Notes under the pieces: model-generated
Database searches by the model: none
What the model saw: the letters and a program-made list of their open reading frames with translations, nothing else
Told to the model about the DNA's origin: nothing
Shown: piece after piece, positions 27,117 through 36,378 of the stretch
How positions within the stretch are numbered: position 1 is the first letter of the stretch
How the letters are laid out: the number at the start of each line of letters is the position of its first letter
Assembly (NCBI RefSeq): GCF_007858185.1
Contig: NZ_VFES01000005.1
Span: 232,500 to 296,499 of the forward strand
DNA: 64,000 bases
Source: Pseudomonas grimontii
GTDB taxonomy: Bacteria; Pseudomonadota; Gammaproteobacteria; Pseudomonadales; Pseudomonadaceae
Direction: 5' to 3'
Made by a program: the position numbers and the translations under genes

Positions 27117-27869
27117 TCAGCTCCGGGCTATGAGGGAAACGGCAGGGAAGCCACCGAAGGACAGTTCGTTGTTCTCGCCGAAGCGCAGCTTGCAGGACGA
27201 CAGGCACCCCTTGCACTGGTCCAGTGCTGGGTCATCCGTGGGGTTGTCCTCGTCGTCGAACATGGCCGCGCCGGTGTATCCGCAGTCCGGCCCCCGGTAG
27301 CCATTGGTCATGGCCCAGTGGCAGAACGTTGTCATCTGCCGGCCGGGCAAACCGTGGTTATCGATCTCGCCCGGGGAGGACAGCTCCCAGACCACCGCCT
27401 CGCCGTCCTCGCTGGTTTTCTGGTCGATGTACCAGATCTCCAGCGCCTCTTGCGTCGGGTCTGCGGTTGGGTTGCCGTCCGGAAAGTTGGCTGCATCCAG
27501 GTACTTGGCCAGGGTCTCGCGGACCGTCAGTTTGAACTTGAGCATGTCCTCGAAAGCCAGGCACAGCGCCGTGACGCGCCCGTTGACGTTGCCGGCGGCG
27601 AAAGTCGGCCGAGAGGCGGTGCCGTCGCTGCTCGAGGAGATACCCTCAATCTGCACCGGCCAGGCCGCGTACTCCTGGCCCTGCCAGATAATCGACTTGG
27701 CGGGTAGATCATCTTCGGAGCCCTCGTAGGCCAGCAATTCCTCGGGCGTGTGCGGGATAGCGTGACCGTGGAAGCGCAGGTAATCCGCGCCGTATTCGGT
27801 ACCGTCAATTTCGAACAGGCGAATCTCGCCGCCGGGCTCCAGTTTCTGGATGTCCGTGATCAGTGCCAT
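27117..27869 (-). CDS. minor tail protein L with iron-sulfur cysteines
   Basis: 250 residues. The C-terminal part carries four cysteines spaced as in lambda gpL (FCHW, DCGYTG, QCKGC, then SSCKLRFG), which are known to bind a 4Fe-4S cluster in that family. It connects the tail tube to the tip complex. It ends two bases before gene K. Confidence 0.92.
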   Translation of the reverse strand: MALITDIQKLEPGGEIRLFEIDGTEYGADYLRFHGHAIPHTPEELLAYEGSEDDLPAKSIIWQGQEYAAWPVQIEGISSSSDGTASRPTFAAGNVNGRVTALCLAFEDMLKFKLTVRETLAKYLDAANFPDGNPTADPTQEALEIWYIDQKTSEDGEAVVWELSSPGEIDNHGLPGRQMTTFCHWAMTNGYRGPDCGYTGAAMFDDEDNPTDDPALDQCKGCLSSCKLRFGENNELSFGGFPAVSLIARS

Positions 27870-27880
27870 GGGCAGTTATC

Positions 27881-28222
27881 TCAGGGGTGAAAGGTTTGCT
27901 GGAAAGTCGCGGTGATGGCGTATACCTGGCCGCCACGGTGCACTGGCTTGTAGCCGTTGCACTTATAGAGGCCAAGCTCACCCAGGGGCGGCTCCCAGAG
28001 GAAGCCCTTAGCCCCTTTGTGCCGGTCAAGGAACGCCATGATGTCCTTGATGCGCCCCTTCAAACCGGTGAAGGTCACCGGCCACGATTGCGACCGGTTG
28101 TTGATCCCATCCTCGACCGACTGCTCGTATCCATCTCCGAACTTCTTGGAGCGAACGCGCTGGGCAATATCGCCCTCCGCGCCTTTCTCCGTCGCCCAGG
28201 TGAATCGTTCGATAGCCATCAT
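27881..28222 (-). CDS. minor tail protein M
   Basis: 113 residues. The pattern GYEQSVEDGINN and GFLWEPP with VHRGGQVYAITATF matches lambda gpM. It sits between the tape measure gene and gene L and overlaps the tape measure stop by four bases (ATGA). Confidence 0.88.
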   Translation of the reverse strand: MMAIERFTWATEKGAEGDIAQRVRSKKFGDGYEQSVEDGINNRSQSWPVTFTGLKGRIKDIMAFLDRHKGAKGFLWEPPLGELGLYKCNGYKPVHRGGQVYAITATFQQTFHP

Positions 28223-31200
28223 CGCCCCTTGATTGCGTTGTTGATGACGCCGCCCTGGCGCATGTCCCTCGATCGCAGTTCCTGGTATTTCTGCTCTACG
28301 AACGTCGCCAGCTCCTTGCCGAAGAGGTCATAGCCTGGTGCATCAGCCGTTGACGATGCATTTCCGTCACCGTCGATGTGTACCTCGACATTGATCTGAG
28401 TTGAGCCTGCTCCACCGCCGCCCATGGCCATAACCCCAAGCTTGCCGCTCGACGTCCGGGTCAGCGGCATGATTGCCTCCTCACCAGCTTCACCCATGAC
28501 GCCGGTTTTGCCATTGGCCATCCCGAAAGCCGTGGGCTTGCTGACGATGGAGTTCGTGAACGCGCCGCCGTCGGCGAACATCTGCACACCGCTCGACCAC
28601 GCGCCGCCCTTGGCTTGCGGGAAGTAGGTGCTGGAGTACCCGGCAGAGGATGCCCCGAGGTTTGACGACGTGGCACCGGCAGACCCGGCGGCCATGCCAT
28701 TGCCTCCACCAGCAGCGCTACCACCAAAGTAGCTCGCCGCTGCACCAACCAGGCTGCCCAGCAGTGCCGAACTGGCCTGCCGTGTCGCGATGCGCGCCAT
28801 GTCTGCCAAGATCGACTTGGTGAAGTCGCCGAAAGACGCCTTACCCGTCAATACGAAGTTGGTGATCGAATCCTCCATGGACCCGAAGGCGTTACCGAAC
28901 AGGCTTTTTGTCTGGCCGGCAATGTTGCGCGCCGAATCCAGATAGTTGTCCCAGGCGGCTGTCGCCCCCTTCGTCCAGTCGCCCTGGGCATTCTCCACAT
29001 CCGCATAGTTCTGCCGGATCTGGTCCGTCGCGGCCTTGTTCGCGTCTGCGAGAGCCTGCGATTTGCGCTTGAACTCTTCCTCCGACATGTTCCGCGATGG
29101 ATCGGATTTCTGGTTGGCAAGCTCCAGCGACTGCTGAGCAAACCGGTCCTGCTGGCTGTTCAGTTCGCCGCTGAGCGCGTTCTGTCGATCGCCCTGCCCC
29201 ACGCCGAGCACTGCACGCTGACCTGCAAGCTCCAAGGCCCTCTGTTGCTGCCCCAGCGCCTGCACGTACGTGCTGATCGCCCGCTCCTGCTTTGCCAGGC
29301 GCCCGGTCTCGTTCGTAGCCAGCACTTCAAGCTGACTGTCGGCATCCTTCTGCGCCTTGACCATTCCTGCGCGCGCGTCGGCGATCTTCTGGTCTAGCTG
29401 GATGCTTTGCGCAGCGGACGTGGACTTCTTGCCCTTGGCGGCCTCAAGCGCTGCAATCTCGGCCTCGTAGGCCGCCGTGACCTGATCAAGCTCGTTGCCG
29501 ATCAGCGCCTGACGCCGCAGAAGGTAGTCTTCCTCAGATAGCAGGCCGGCCTTCTGTGCCGCCTCCAGTTCCTTCTGATAGTTCTTGTAGGTGTCGGTGA
29601 TCGCCGCCAGGTTGTTCTTGGCGCTGTTGAAACTGGTCAAATCGACCTGGGAACCGGCGGCTTTCGGGTCCTTGAACTTGTCATTGATGTTGGCGATGTT
29701 TTTGTCGACCGTGGCCTGAGCCAGGCGAGGATCGTTCGGCGCTACCTTACGGATATCGTCGAGTTGCTTTTTATAGTCCTTGAGGGCCTCTGCCCGCTTC
29801 TGCTCATTCGTCCACGAGGACTTGGTGAGCGCGTCAACCTTCTGCATCGAGGTGATGGCGGCTTGTTGGGCCTTTGCCTGATCGCCTTCCAGCTTTGCAA
29901 TTTCAGCCTGTGCCGCCTTCTGGTCCTCCAGCATGTTCAGTTGATTGGTGTAGTAATCAACCATCACCTGCTTGTTTTGGAAGAGACCGATGTCGCCGGA
30001 TTGTGCGCTCGCCAGGTTCCGACGGGCTTGCTCAATGTCGGCGCCAATATCTGTACGGCCGATGTTCTTGAGGTTGTCGGCGGCGCGCGCTACAGCGTTG
30101 TAACCCTTCTCCCAAAAACTGAGGTTTTCCAGAATCCTCGGCGTCCGCTCGTTGATCGCGTCTGCATAGGACTCGGTGGCCAGTTTCACCGCACCGGCGT
30201 GGTCGCGCTGCTCTTCCAATGCTGCGATCTGCGAGTAAACAGAAGCAGTCAGGTAGTGGTACTGCTCGTTCAGCGCTGCGGATGCCTTTACGGGATCGTC
30301 GGCCAGCTTGACGAATTCCGAGACGGTCTCGCTTACCGCCTTCCCGGTAGCTTCCTGCATGGATACTGCGGCCTGGGTGATGCCTGCGAAGCTCTCGCCT
30401 GCGATCTTGCCGTTGCCCGCCAGCGTGGCCAGAACTGCCGCCGCCTGACCGGTAGTGCCGACAGTAGCGCCGACCTGCTTTGCCATGTCACCCAGTTGTC
30501 CGGCACTCAGTCCGGCGTAGTTACCGGTGAGGATCAGAGACTTGTTGTAGCTGTCCTGTTCTTCGCTGCCTTGGTGATAGGCATAGGCCAGGGCGCCCAC
30601 GGCCGCAGTGGCGAGGGCTAGCGGCGCCAGGATGGCGAGCAGACCGGCTGCACCAGCACCGGCACCGGCGCCCAGCTGAGCTACTGCGCGAACGCCGCTA
30701 CCCCAGTCACCCGACGACAGCGCGTTACCCAGCTGTACGACGTTTTCCTGAGCCTGGCGGGTGCCGAGGCGCAGTTTGTCGAAACCGGTGGTGGTCTTTT
30801 CGAGCTTTCCGTAATCCTTGTCGATCTTGGCCAGGGCGTTGTTGTACTGGTCCTGGCTGATTCGCCCCTCGTCGAGATGCTTACCCAGTTGCTCGACCTG
30901 CGTGTCCAGCTTAGCCAGCGCGGCACGGGCAGGGTCAATAGCCCCTAGCAGGCTGTTGAGGGCCTTCTGCTCGTCCATAGCGGACTTGGCCAAGGCCACC
31001 TGCTGCTTGTCGAGCTGCGCCGAGATCTTCGCTGCCTCGGCCTCGCCATAGGCGCCGGTCTTGGTCAGCTTGGCGAGAGCGTCACGCTGCTTCGCAAGGT
31101 CCTGGGTGGTTTTGGCGCTGGTAGACAGCGACTTTTCCAACGCCTGCATTTCGCTCATCAGCGAAACGGCGGACTGCTCGGCCCGGCCGCCAGCCTTCGC

Positions 31201-31275
31201 CATTTCATCCAGGCTCGTTTTTGCCTGGATTGCATCGGCCGAGTCGATCTTGACGCCGAGTTCTGCAATGTTCAT
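28219..31275 (-). CDS. tail tape measure protein H
   Basis: 1018 residues, mostly helical. The N-terminus has long coiled-coil segments, a hydrophobic glycine/alanine stretch lies near residues 205-235, and the C-terminus (GEEAIMPLTRTSSGKLGV) is typical of lambda-type tape measures. Using about 0.15 nm per residue, the tail would be around 150 nm long. It is preceded by a short hairpin between it and the chaperone gene. Confidence 0.94.
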   Translation of the reverse strand: MNIAELGVKIDSADAIQAKTSLDEMAKAGGRAEQSAVSLMSEMQALEKSLSTSAKTTQDLAKQRDALAKLTKTGAYGEAEAAKISAQLDKQQVALAKSAMDEQKALNSLLGAIDPARAALAKLDTQVEQLGKHLDEGRISQDQYNNALAKIDKDYGKLEKTTTGFDKLRLGTRQAQENVVQLGNALSSGDWGSGVRAVAQLGAGAGAGAAGLLAILAPLALATAAVGALAYAYHQGSEEQDSYNKSLILTGNYAGLSAGQLGDMAKQVGATVGTTGQAAAVLATLAGNGKIAGESFAGITQAAVSMQEATGKAVSETVSEFVKLADDPVKASAALNEQYHYLTASVYSQIAALEEQRDHAGAVKLATESYADAINERTPRILENLSFWEKGYNAVARAADNLKNIGRTDIGADIEQARRNLASAQSGDIGLFQNKQVMVDYYTNQLNMLEDQKAAQAEIAKLEGDQAKAQQAAITSMQKVDALTKSSWTNEQKRAEALKDYKKQLDDIRKVAPNDPRLAQATVDKNIANINDKFKDPKAAGSQVDLTSFNSAKNNLAAITDTYKNYQKELEAAQKAGLLSEEDYLLRRQALIGNELDQVTAAYEAEIAALEAAKGKKSTSAAQSIQLDQKIADARAGMVKAQKDADSQLEVLATNETGRLAKQERAISTYVQALGQQQRALELAGQRAVLGVGQGDRQNALSGELNSQQDRFAQQSLELANQKSDPSRNMSEEEFKRKSQALADANKAATDQIRQNYADVENAQGDWTKGATAAWDNYLDSARNIAGQTKSLFGNAFGSMEDSITNFVLTGKASFGDFTKSILADMARIATRQASSALLGSLVGAAASYFGGSAAGGGNGMAAGSAGATSSNLGASSAGYSSTYFPQAKGGAWSSGVQMFADGGAFTNSIVSKPTAFGMANGKTGVMGEAGEEAIMPLTRTSSGKLGVMAMGGGGAGSTQINVEVHIDGDGNASSTADAPGYDLFGKELATFVEQKYQELRSRDMRQGGVINNAIKGR

Positions 31276-31302
31276 CGACTCACCTTGAATAAGTGCCCGT
31301 GG

Positions 31303-31626
31303 TTACGGGCTGTTTTCCCTTTCCTCCGCCATGACGCGCAGGGCTTCGCCTTCCAGCACCTGAAGATCAGGGAAGATTTCAGCGAGTTTCTTTTTCTTGA
31401 TGCCGAGGAACCCGGCCACGTCGCGGATGCTGCTGTAATCGAGACCGATCGCGCCGCCCGTACCTGCACGCCACTGGGTGGACATCCGATTGAACAAGAG
31501 GAAGACCGGCCAAAGGCACGGCCAAACCTCGAACTCTTCTGCCATGTCCTCTGCATCCCAGCCGAAAGCCGCAATCTGCTCGGCATCCGGCGGGGGCTCA
31601 TACAGAGCGCGGGCGGCGCGGATCAG
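31303..31626 (-). CDS. tail assembly chaperone T-part (-1 frame extension)
   Basis: 107 residues read after a -1 shift at the end of the G gene. The sequence starts LIRAARALYEPPPDAEQIAAF, a DUF1799 beginning, and ends VMAEERENSP. An ATG at 31545 exists within it, but the upstream part is clearly coding, so this gene is best seen as the second part of a G-T fusion. In lambda, gpGT helps load tube protein on the tape measure. Confidence 0.85.
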   Translation of the reverse strand: MIRAARALYEPPPDAEQIAAFGWDAEDMAEEFEVWPCLWPVFLLFNRMSTQWRAGTGGAIGLDYSSIRDVAGFLGIKKKKLAEIFPDLQVLEGEALRVMAEERENSP

Positions 31627-32003
31627 TTTCCCGATCGAGCCTTGGCGTAAGCATCCTGGTAGGCGTCTACGACAGCTTCGGTTGTTCCATGACAGGACGT
31701 CACCAGCGCCTTGATGCCTTCGTCGTCAAATTTGTCATCGAACTCCCAGCCGACCACCAGATCCTTGATCTGCTGAATCTGATTTTCGGTATCCACGGCA
31801 ATGATTTCCGACACCGTGGGCTTTTCGCCGAAGCGATCCAGACCGTCTTTGCGCCGCTGGTTCCACTCGTCGAATAACGCCGCAAGCTCGATCCGGTTTC
31901 GGTATTTGAAGGTGAACCCGACCTTCACCGGATCCTGGCCAACTACCGGGACCATCACGGCCCCCAGGAACGTCGGTGATTGGGCAATCTTGAACTTCGC
32001 CAT
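31623..32003 (-). CDS. tail assembly chaperone G
   Basis: 126 residues. Starts MAKFKIAQSPTFLGAV, the usual start of G-like chaperones, and lies directly after the tube protein, as lambda G does. It ends with SGN then stop, within the slippery sequence, so some ribosomes continue in the -1 frame to give the G-T product. Confidence 0.88.
   Translation of the reverse strand: MAKFKIAQSPTFLGAVMVPVVGQDPVKVGFTFKYRNRIELAALFDEWNQRRKDGLDRFGEKPTVSEIIAVDTENQIQQIKDLVVGWEFDDKFDDEGIKALVTSCHGTTEAVVDAYQDAYAKARSGN
31626..31632 (-). promoter_or_regulatory. slippery heptamer for -1 frameshift
   Basis: Minus strand G-GGA-AAC followed at once by TGA. It fits X-XXY-YYZ and is placed where the -1 frame opens directly into the DUF1799 sequence. 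Lambda uses GGGAAAG in the same gene pair. Confidence 0.85.
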
Positions 32004-32005
32004 GA

Positions 32006-32677
32006 TTAAGCCCCGCCGCCAGCGACAACAGGAGCGCGATACGCGGTGATCTCGGCGTTGATAGTGAAGCCGAACGCGACCGCAGCGCCTTCGTTACGTA
32101 CCAGGGTCGGGCTTTTGTTGAAGGAAGCGTAACCGGCATAATAGATCGTCTTGCCGTTGGGCAGCGACATACGCAGGATGCGTACTTCCTTCTCGCGGTC
32201 TGCCTTATCCAGCTCGTCGTACCAGGCCAAGCTGTCATCGTCAGCGAGCTGGAATGCAAAGGCCTGGGCGTTTTTCGTGGTGGGGATCTGTTTGTCGCGG
32301 CGAGCCTCAAGCGGCGCATACGTCCAGTATTGCTGCTCACCGCCGGACATGGAGTTGCCGATCACCTGGTTTACCGCCACCCAGCCGGTGACTTTCTTGG
32401 CGGTGCCGGCGCTGATGCCGTCAGGGAAAAACGAGGTATTCGAGGTGTCGATACCTTCCAGGGTGAATGCGCCGGCTGCGGCAGCGGCGACACGCACGGC
32501 GCGCTCGTTGATGTCCTCCCAGCCGGAGGTGATCAGCAGGATGTCACCATTGGCGAAGCCGTTGGCGAGTGCGGTAGCTACGCCAGGGTTTGCGTTCGTG
32601 ATGCTCGCAATCACCTTCGCAGCGGCAAAGCCGGTGGAGAGCGCCAGTGTTGCACCGTTGGGGAAATAAACAGACAT
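32006..32677 (-). CDS. major tail tube protein V
   Basis: 223 residues. Start at 32677 was chosen with AGAGGAAAAC upstream. Segments such as GDILLITSGWEDINERAVRVA and SLPNGKTIYYAGYASFNKSPT fit major tail proteins. It assembles the tube. It lies just upstream of the G/G-T chaperones, as in lambda. Confidence 0.88.
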   Translation of the reverse strand: MSVYFPNGATLALSTGFAAAKVIASITNANPGVATALANGFANGDILLITSGWEDINERAVRVAAAAAGAFTLEGIDTSNTSFFPDGISAGTAKKVTGWVAVNQVIGNSMSGGEQQYWTYAPLEARRDKQIPTTKNAQAFAFQLADDDSLAWYDELDKADREKEVRILRMSLPNGKTIYYAGYASFNKSPTLVRNEGAAVAFGFTINAEITAYRAPVVAGGGA

Positions 32678-32746
32678 GGGTTTTCCTCTTTGCAGAAATG
32701 ACAAAACCCGCACAGAGGCGGGTTCAGGATTTGCCCAACGGGCGGG

Positions 32747-33166
32747 TTATGGCGTGGTGTCGGACCGGTAGGTAAACGAGAGCGGCACCGTATAGGTTGA
32801 GTCACCAGTAATGCCCGGCCCGACATCTACAGGCGTCATGGGCGTCACTACGAAACCGTTTTTCACGTCGCGCACGTACAGTGGGAATAGCGCGATGATC
32901 TCGGCGGCAATTGGGTTGGTTTTGGCCTTGCCGGTGCCAGCCGGGGCGATGATGCTGACCTGAAACACGCCGGTGTACAGCCGGTGATCGCCGCCGAGCG
33001 TGTTGCTCGCAGTGTCGCCCGGAATAGTGAAAGCTCGAAGGTATGTCTCGCCCTCCGCCGGCGCGTAGGCCGTGTTCTCGAAAACGACCTTGAGCTTGTC
33101 CGACCTGGCAGCGTTCCAGGCGATGAGCTTGGCCTCGTAGATCGAAGCGATGATTGCGTGACTCAT
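32747..33166 (-). CDS. tail terminator protein (DUF4128-like)
   Basis: 139 residues. Order and sequence (EGETYLRAFTIPGDTA, then LYTGVFQVSIIAPAGTG) match phage tail terminators/U-like proteins that cap the tail and join it to the head. The start overlaps the gp10-like stop by four bases. Confidence 0.78.
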   Translation of the reverse strand: MSHAIIASIYEAKLIAWNAARSDKLKVVFENTAYAPAEGETYLRAFTIPGDTASNTLGGDHRLYTGVFQVSIIAPAGTGKAKTNPIAAEIIALFPLYVRDVKNGFVVTPMTPVDVGPGITGDSTYTVPLSFTYRSDTTP

Positions 33167-33819
33167 ACCTGGTTGTTCCTGATGGCCTCCAGCACTATCT
33201 GCTGAAAGCGAGCCACGGTTACCCGAACCATGCCGCCGGGAGCCTGGGTGGAATGGCCGAACTCCAACGGAATCGCGTATGGCAAGTTGTTGACGATGTA
33301 GGCCATCTGGCCGGCGGTGAAGTCGCTCATTGCGGCCACCATCGCGGCAGTGGTTTCGGCGCCGCTCGGGTCAACCTCGTCGAAGGTGACGCTCTCGACA
33401 ACGCCCAGCGAGATATGCCAGTTCGCCCGGAACCGGCCGCCGACGTAGTCCCTGCCAGCCACCAAACCGTTCACGTTGAAGTTCTGGTCGCGCTCGGTCT
33501 TTGTCAGGGGCTTGGCGTACTTCACACCCTTTCGCAGCTTGCCGGCTTTGGTGAAGTTCGATTCGTTGAGGTTGATGATCGTATTGCGGACCGAGACCTT
33601 GAAGTCATAGTCGTCGGCCGCACGGGTGTTCGCCTCACGGTGAGCGACGTTTGCGGCCCAGATCTCCGGGTTGCCCACAGGCGACATCCGGATCAGGCTG
33701 CTGCCGACCTCGATGATGATCTCACGAACACTGGCGTCAATGGCTTCACCCGTCTGAGCAGCGAACTCGGCCAGGCTGAGAGCGAAGCTTCCGGACTGTC
33801 CGGCGCCTGCCCGGCTCAC
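33163..33819 (-). CDS. HK97 gp10-like / tail completion protein
   Basis: 218 residues. The middle RTNIINL-like segment and the C-terminal LPYAIPLEFGHSTQAPGGMVRVTV are the signature of gp10/Z-like proteins. It probably completes the head-tail joint or tail. It overlaps both neighbours by four bases. Confidence 0.78.
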   Translation of the reverse strand: MSRAGAGQSGSFALSLAEFAAQTGEAIDASVREIIIEVGSSLIRMSPVGNPEIWAANVAHREANTRAADDYDFKVSVRNTIINLNESNFTKAGKLRKGVKYAKPLTKTERDQNFNVNGLVAGRDYVGGRFRANWHISLGVVESVTFDEVDPSGAETTAAMVAAMSDFTAGQMAYIVNNLPYAIPLEFGHSTQAPGGMVRVTVARFQQIVLEAIRNNQV

Positions 33820-34187
33820 GACCGCACCTGCAACTCATACAGGATCGGCGTACCGGCAGGGTTTACCTCTTTCAGCGGCGGGACGATGTCCCAAGTGCGG
33901 CCCTGGACGACCACCTTGTCCAGCAAGCCCGGCACCCAAGCCAAACCCTGCGCGGCGATCTTGAGCTTCTTGTCGCCCTGCCGGATGAGGCTGTTGTTCT
34001 GGAATTCCTGACCGGTGAAGTCGAGCAGGATGCCTTGGGCGGTCTGCTCAAAGGTGGCGCCCGTTGACTCGCCACCTGTTTCAGGATCGTACTCGCCCGG
34101 CTGCGTCTTGCTGATGGTCACGGGCTGGCCGAACTCTGTGATCATCTCCAGAGCCATCACGGCCATTTCGTCGTAGAAGGTGGCCAT
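33816..34187 (-). CDS. head-tail adaptor or stopper
   Basis: 123 residues with beta-rich segments (GILLDFTGQEFQNNSL) typical of head closure proteins, followed by the gp10-like gene in the usual order. No catalytic motif. Assigned by size and position. Confidence 0.7.
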   Translation of the reverse strand: MATFYDEMAVMALEMITEFGQPVTISKTQPGEYDPETGGESTGATFEQTAQGILLDFTGQEFQNNSLIRQGDKKLKIAAQGLAWVPGLLDKVVVQGRTWDIVPPLKEVNPAGTPILYELQVRS

Positions 34188-34204
34188 GGTGGTCTCCGTT
34201 GCTG

Positions 34205-34708
34205 CTATGCGCGCACTGCGAACAGCCCACGCTTTTGAAGGTAGTCGGCAAACTGCGTAGCGCTCGGCCGGTCCGGTGCCGCCGGCAACAGTCGACCGCT
34301 GGTGTTGGAAATCGTGGCGTACTCGCGTGTTACCGCGCCTTCGACACGCTCCAGCGTTACAGCACCTTTGCGCTTTTCGATTGGGTCGATGTCGTCCTGA
34401 TGAATCTCGGCGGCCAGGGCCATCTGCCCGTACTGGATCCGCGCCGGCAGGTAGTTGTCTGGCTTGATCTGGCAGTCCAGCTCAACACCCCGACGCGGCC
34501 AGGACAGGGCTTGCTCGCTGCTCATCTTGCGGCCTTTCCAGGTTTTGCCATCCATCGCCAAGGCGGCCCGGCGGAGCAGCGCTTCCTGCGCTGGAATGCC
34601 TTCAGGAATAACCGTGCCGAATTTCACGGCATACATGGCCAGATCCTCGGCACTCGCGTAGCTTTCGGCGTCAGGCTTGCCGGTGCCGTCCTCGATGATG
34701 AGTGTCAT
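34205..34708 (-). CDS. head-tail connector (DnaT-like domain)
   Basis: 167 residues. Starts LIIEDGTGKPDAESYASAEDL and carries AMDGKTWKGRK and LSWPRRGVELD, typical of the head-tail connector family sometimes named DnaT-like. It probably forms the first ring beneath the portal. Confidence 0.8.
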   Translation of the reverse strand: MTLIIEDGTGKPDAESYASAEDLAMYAVKFGTVIPEGIPAQEALLRRAALAMDGKTWKGRKMSSEQALSWPRRGVELDCQIKPDNYLPARIQYGQMALAAEIHQDDIDPIEKRKGAVTLERVEGAVTREYATISNTSGRLLPAAPDRPSATQFADYLQKRGLFAVRA

Positions 34709-34766
34709 GCGTCAACTCGCTGGAATGGTTTGAGATCGGCCACCGGGTCACCGGCAGCCAGCATTA

Positions 34767-35357
34767 TCACGCCTTGGGCAGATCAGCGACGAGCTTTTCC
34801 AAGGATTCTTTCGAAGCGTTGGCCCGGTATGGCACATTCGCTTCGTCGAGCTTGGCTTTCAGCGCCGCGATTTCTCCAGTCTCATCAACCGGCGGCGAAA
34901 TGGCGGCCTTCTTCAGCGCTTCAACCTCGTTGCGCAGTGTATCTACAGTCACGGGCAGGCCGTCACGCTCAGTAGTCAGCTCTCCAACCGAGGTGTGGAT
35001 GGTGCCCAGTACGCCAAACAATCGCAGCGCAATTTCGCCAACTTCGGGTCGCTGAATTTCGCCAGCCTCCATGCCATCAGCCAGGAGAATGACCGCGCCA
35101 ATTTCAGTCCGCAGCCTGGCAATTTCCTCTGCCAGCTCATCGGGCAGTGCCGCTGGCACGCTGACTGCTGAAGGTTCCGGGACCTCAGCAACCGAAACGG
35201 CAATGCCTGCGGCCTCATAGGCGGCGACGATGTCTGGATGGTCGCCAACGACCACCACTGCCGTCGCGCCGCGTTCAATGCCGCGAAATAGACTGGCAGT
35301 CCGGTAACGCTTCTCCGGCTCAAAGCCCTCAAGCTGGTTCGTGTAAATCAGTTCCAT
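34767..35357 (-). CDS. head-module protein with C-terminal HeH/SAP-like helix pair
   Basis: 196 residues. N-terminal 60 residues form a mixed alpha/beta segment. The middle is a long helix. The C-terminal AKLDEANVPYRANASKESLEKLVADL-like stretch resembles HeH/LEM or SAP-type nucleic acid-binding motifs. It lies between the major capsid and connector genes. The function is not known. Confidence 0.6.
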   Translation of the reverse strand: MELIYTNQLEGFEPEKRYRTASLFRGIERGATAVVVVGDHPDIVAAYEAAGIAVSVAEVPEPSAVSVPAALPDELAEEIARLRTEIGAVILLADGMEAGEIQRPEVGEIALRLFGVLGTIHTSVGELTTERDGLPVTVDTLRNEVEALKKAAISPPVDETGEIAALKAKLDEANVPYRANASKESLEKLVADLPKA

Positions 35358-35403
35358 GGGAATCTCCGTAGCGGCCGTTGCCGACCGCTTCCTGGGGTGA
35401 ATA

Positions 35404-36366
35404 TCAGCCGCCAGCTGGTGGCGTAGTGGTGAGAGTGATCATCACGCCCGCGGTGACCTTGTTGCTGTCGGCGTGCTTGACCCAGTTGGCCGCAGAACCG
35501 ACAGCCGCCAGGGTTGGGTTCGCGCCGCCGGCGGTTTCCTTCCAGCTGTAACCCAGGACGTCAATGTTGACGGTGCCCTCGGCGCGGTAGCCGATGCCCA
35601 GGTTTTCCTCGTCGTCCACGTTGTACGAGCGAAAGCCGGGGGCCTGGGATTCGGTGATCACTACGGCATTCGGCAGCAGACCGAAGATCACGTCCGATGG
35701 CGCGGTGTCGGTCACCAGTACGGGCTTGCCCAGGGTGCCAGGCAGGCCGCCATAGATAACGACGCCAGCCTCTTCGTAGATTTTGTTGGTGATGGCCTCG
35801 TCGACGATGTCGAAGTACGCACTGGAGTGCATAACCCACAACGCAATGCGGCCGAACTTGTCGCCGAATTTGCGCATGCCGCGGGTCAGCGTCTTCTTGC
35901 CGTCGGTTTCGATGTTCGCCGAGACAACCATGCCGGCGTTGGAGCCAATGGCTGCGCGCAGCGCGGCGGTGGCGTACTGGATGAAGCCTTCCAAGGTCGC
36001 GTCGGCAACGTCGGCACCGATGATCTGGGAGAACTCATCAACCGGGCGGCCGCGACGCTTGAACGCCTCTTCGGTGGTCTGGTACGGGCCGTATTTCCAC
36101 GGTGCTTTGACACCGACGGCCTCACCGGCGCCGATCTTTTTGGCGGTCACCTTTCCGGTGGAGTTGACGTCGCGGTGTTCCAGCGAGCCGCCAATCTTGT
36201 AGAAAGCGCGCTTGCGGAAGTCGCCTTCGATCAGCTCGTTGTCGAGGACGATCGCGCCATTGGAAGATGCGTTGAACACATCCAGGTTGTCCTGGACGCG
36301 CTCCAGGTATGCGGTTTGCGCCTCATCGTTGTAGATGATCAGGTCGCTGTTGACGGTTGTCGCCAT
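35404..36366 (-). CDS. major capsid protein
   Basis: 320 residues. Located directly after the scaffold gene. Segments such as LWVMHSSAYFDIVDEAI, and VLVTDTAP with DVIFGL fit HK97-fold capsid proteins. Size and position strongly support the call. Confidence 0.88.
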   Translation of the reverse strand: MATTVNSDLIIYNDEAQTAYLERVQDNLDVFNASSNGAIVLDNELIEGDFRKRAFYKIGGSLEHRDVNSTGKVTAKKIGAGEAVGVKAPWKYGPYQTTEEAFKRRGRPVDEFSQIIGADVADATLEGFIQYATAALRAAIGSNAGMVVSANIETDGKKTLTRGMRKFGDKFGRIALWVMHSSAYFDIVDEAITNKIYEEAGVVIYGGLPGTLGKPVLVTDTAPSDVIFGLLPNAVVITESQAPGFRSYNVDDEENLGIGYRAEGTVNIDVLGYSWKETAGGANPTLAAVGSAANWVKHADSNKVTAGVMITLTTTPPAGG

Positions 36367-36378
36367 GGGTATTTCCCC

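Noticed and set aside
29764..30621. 285-codon plus-strand frame
   Set aside because: Antisense to the tape measure gene; no motif and unlikely composition.
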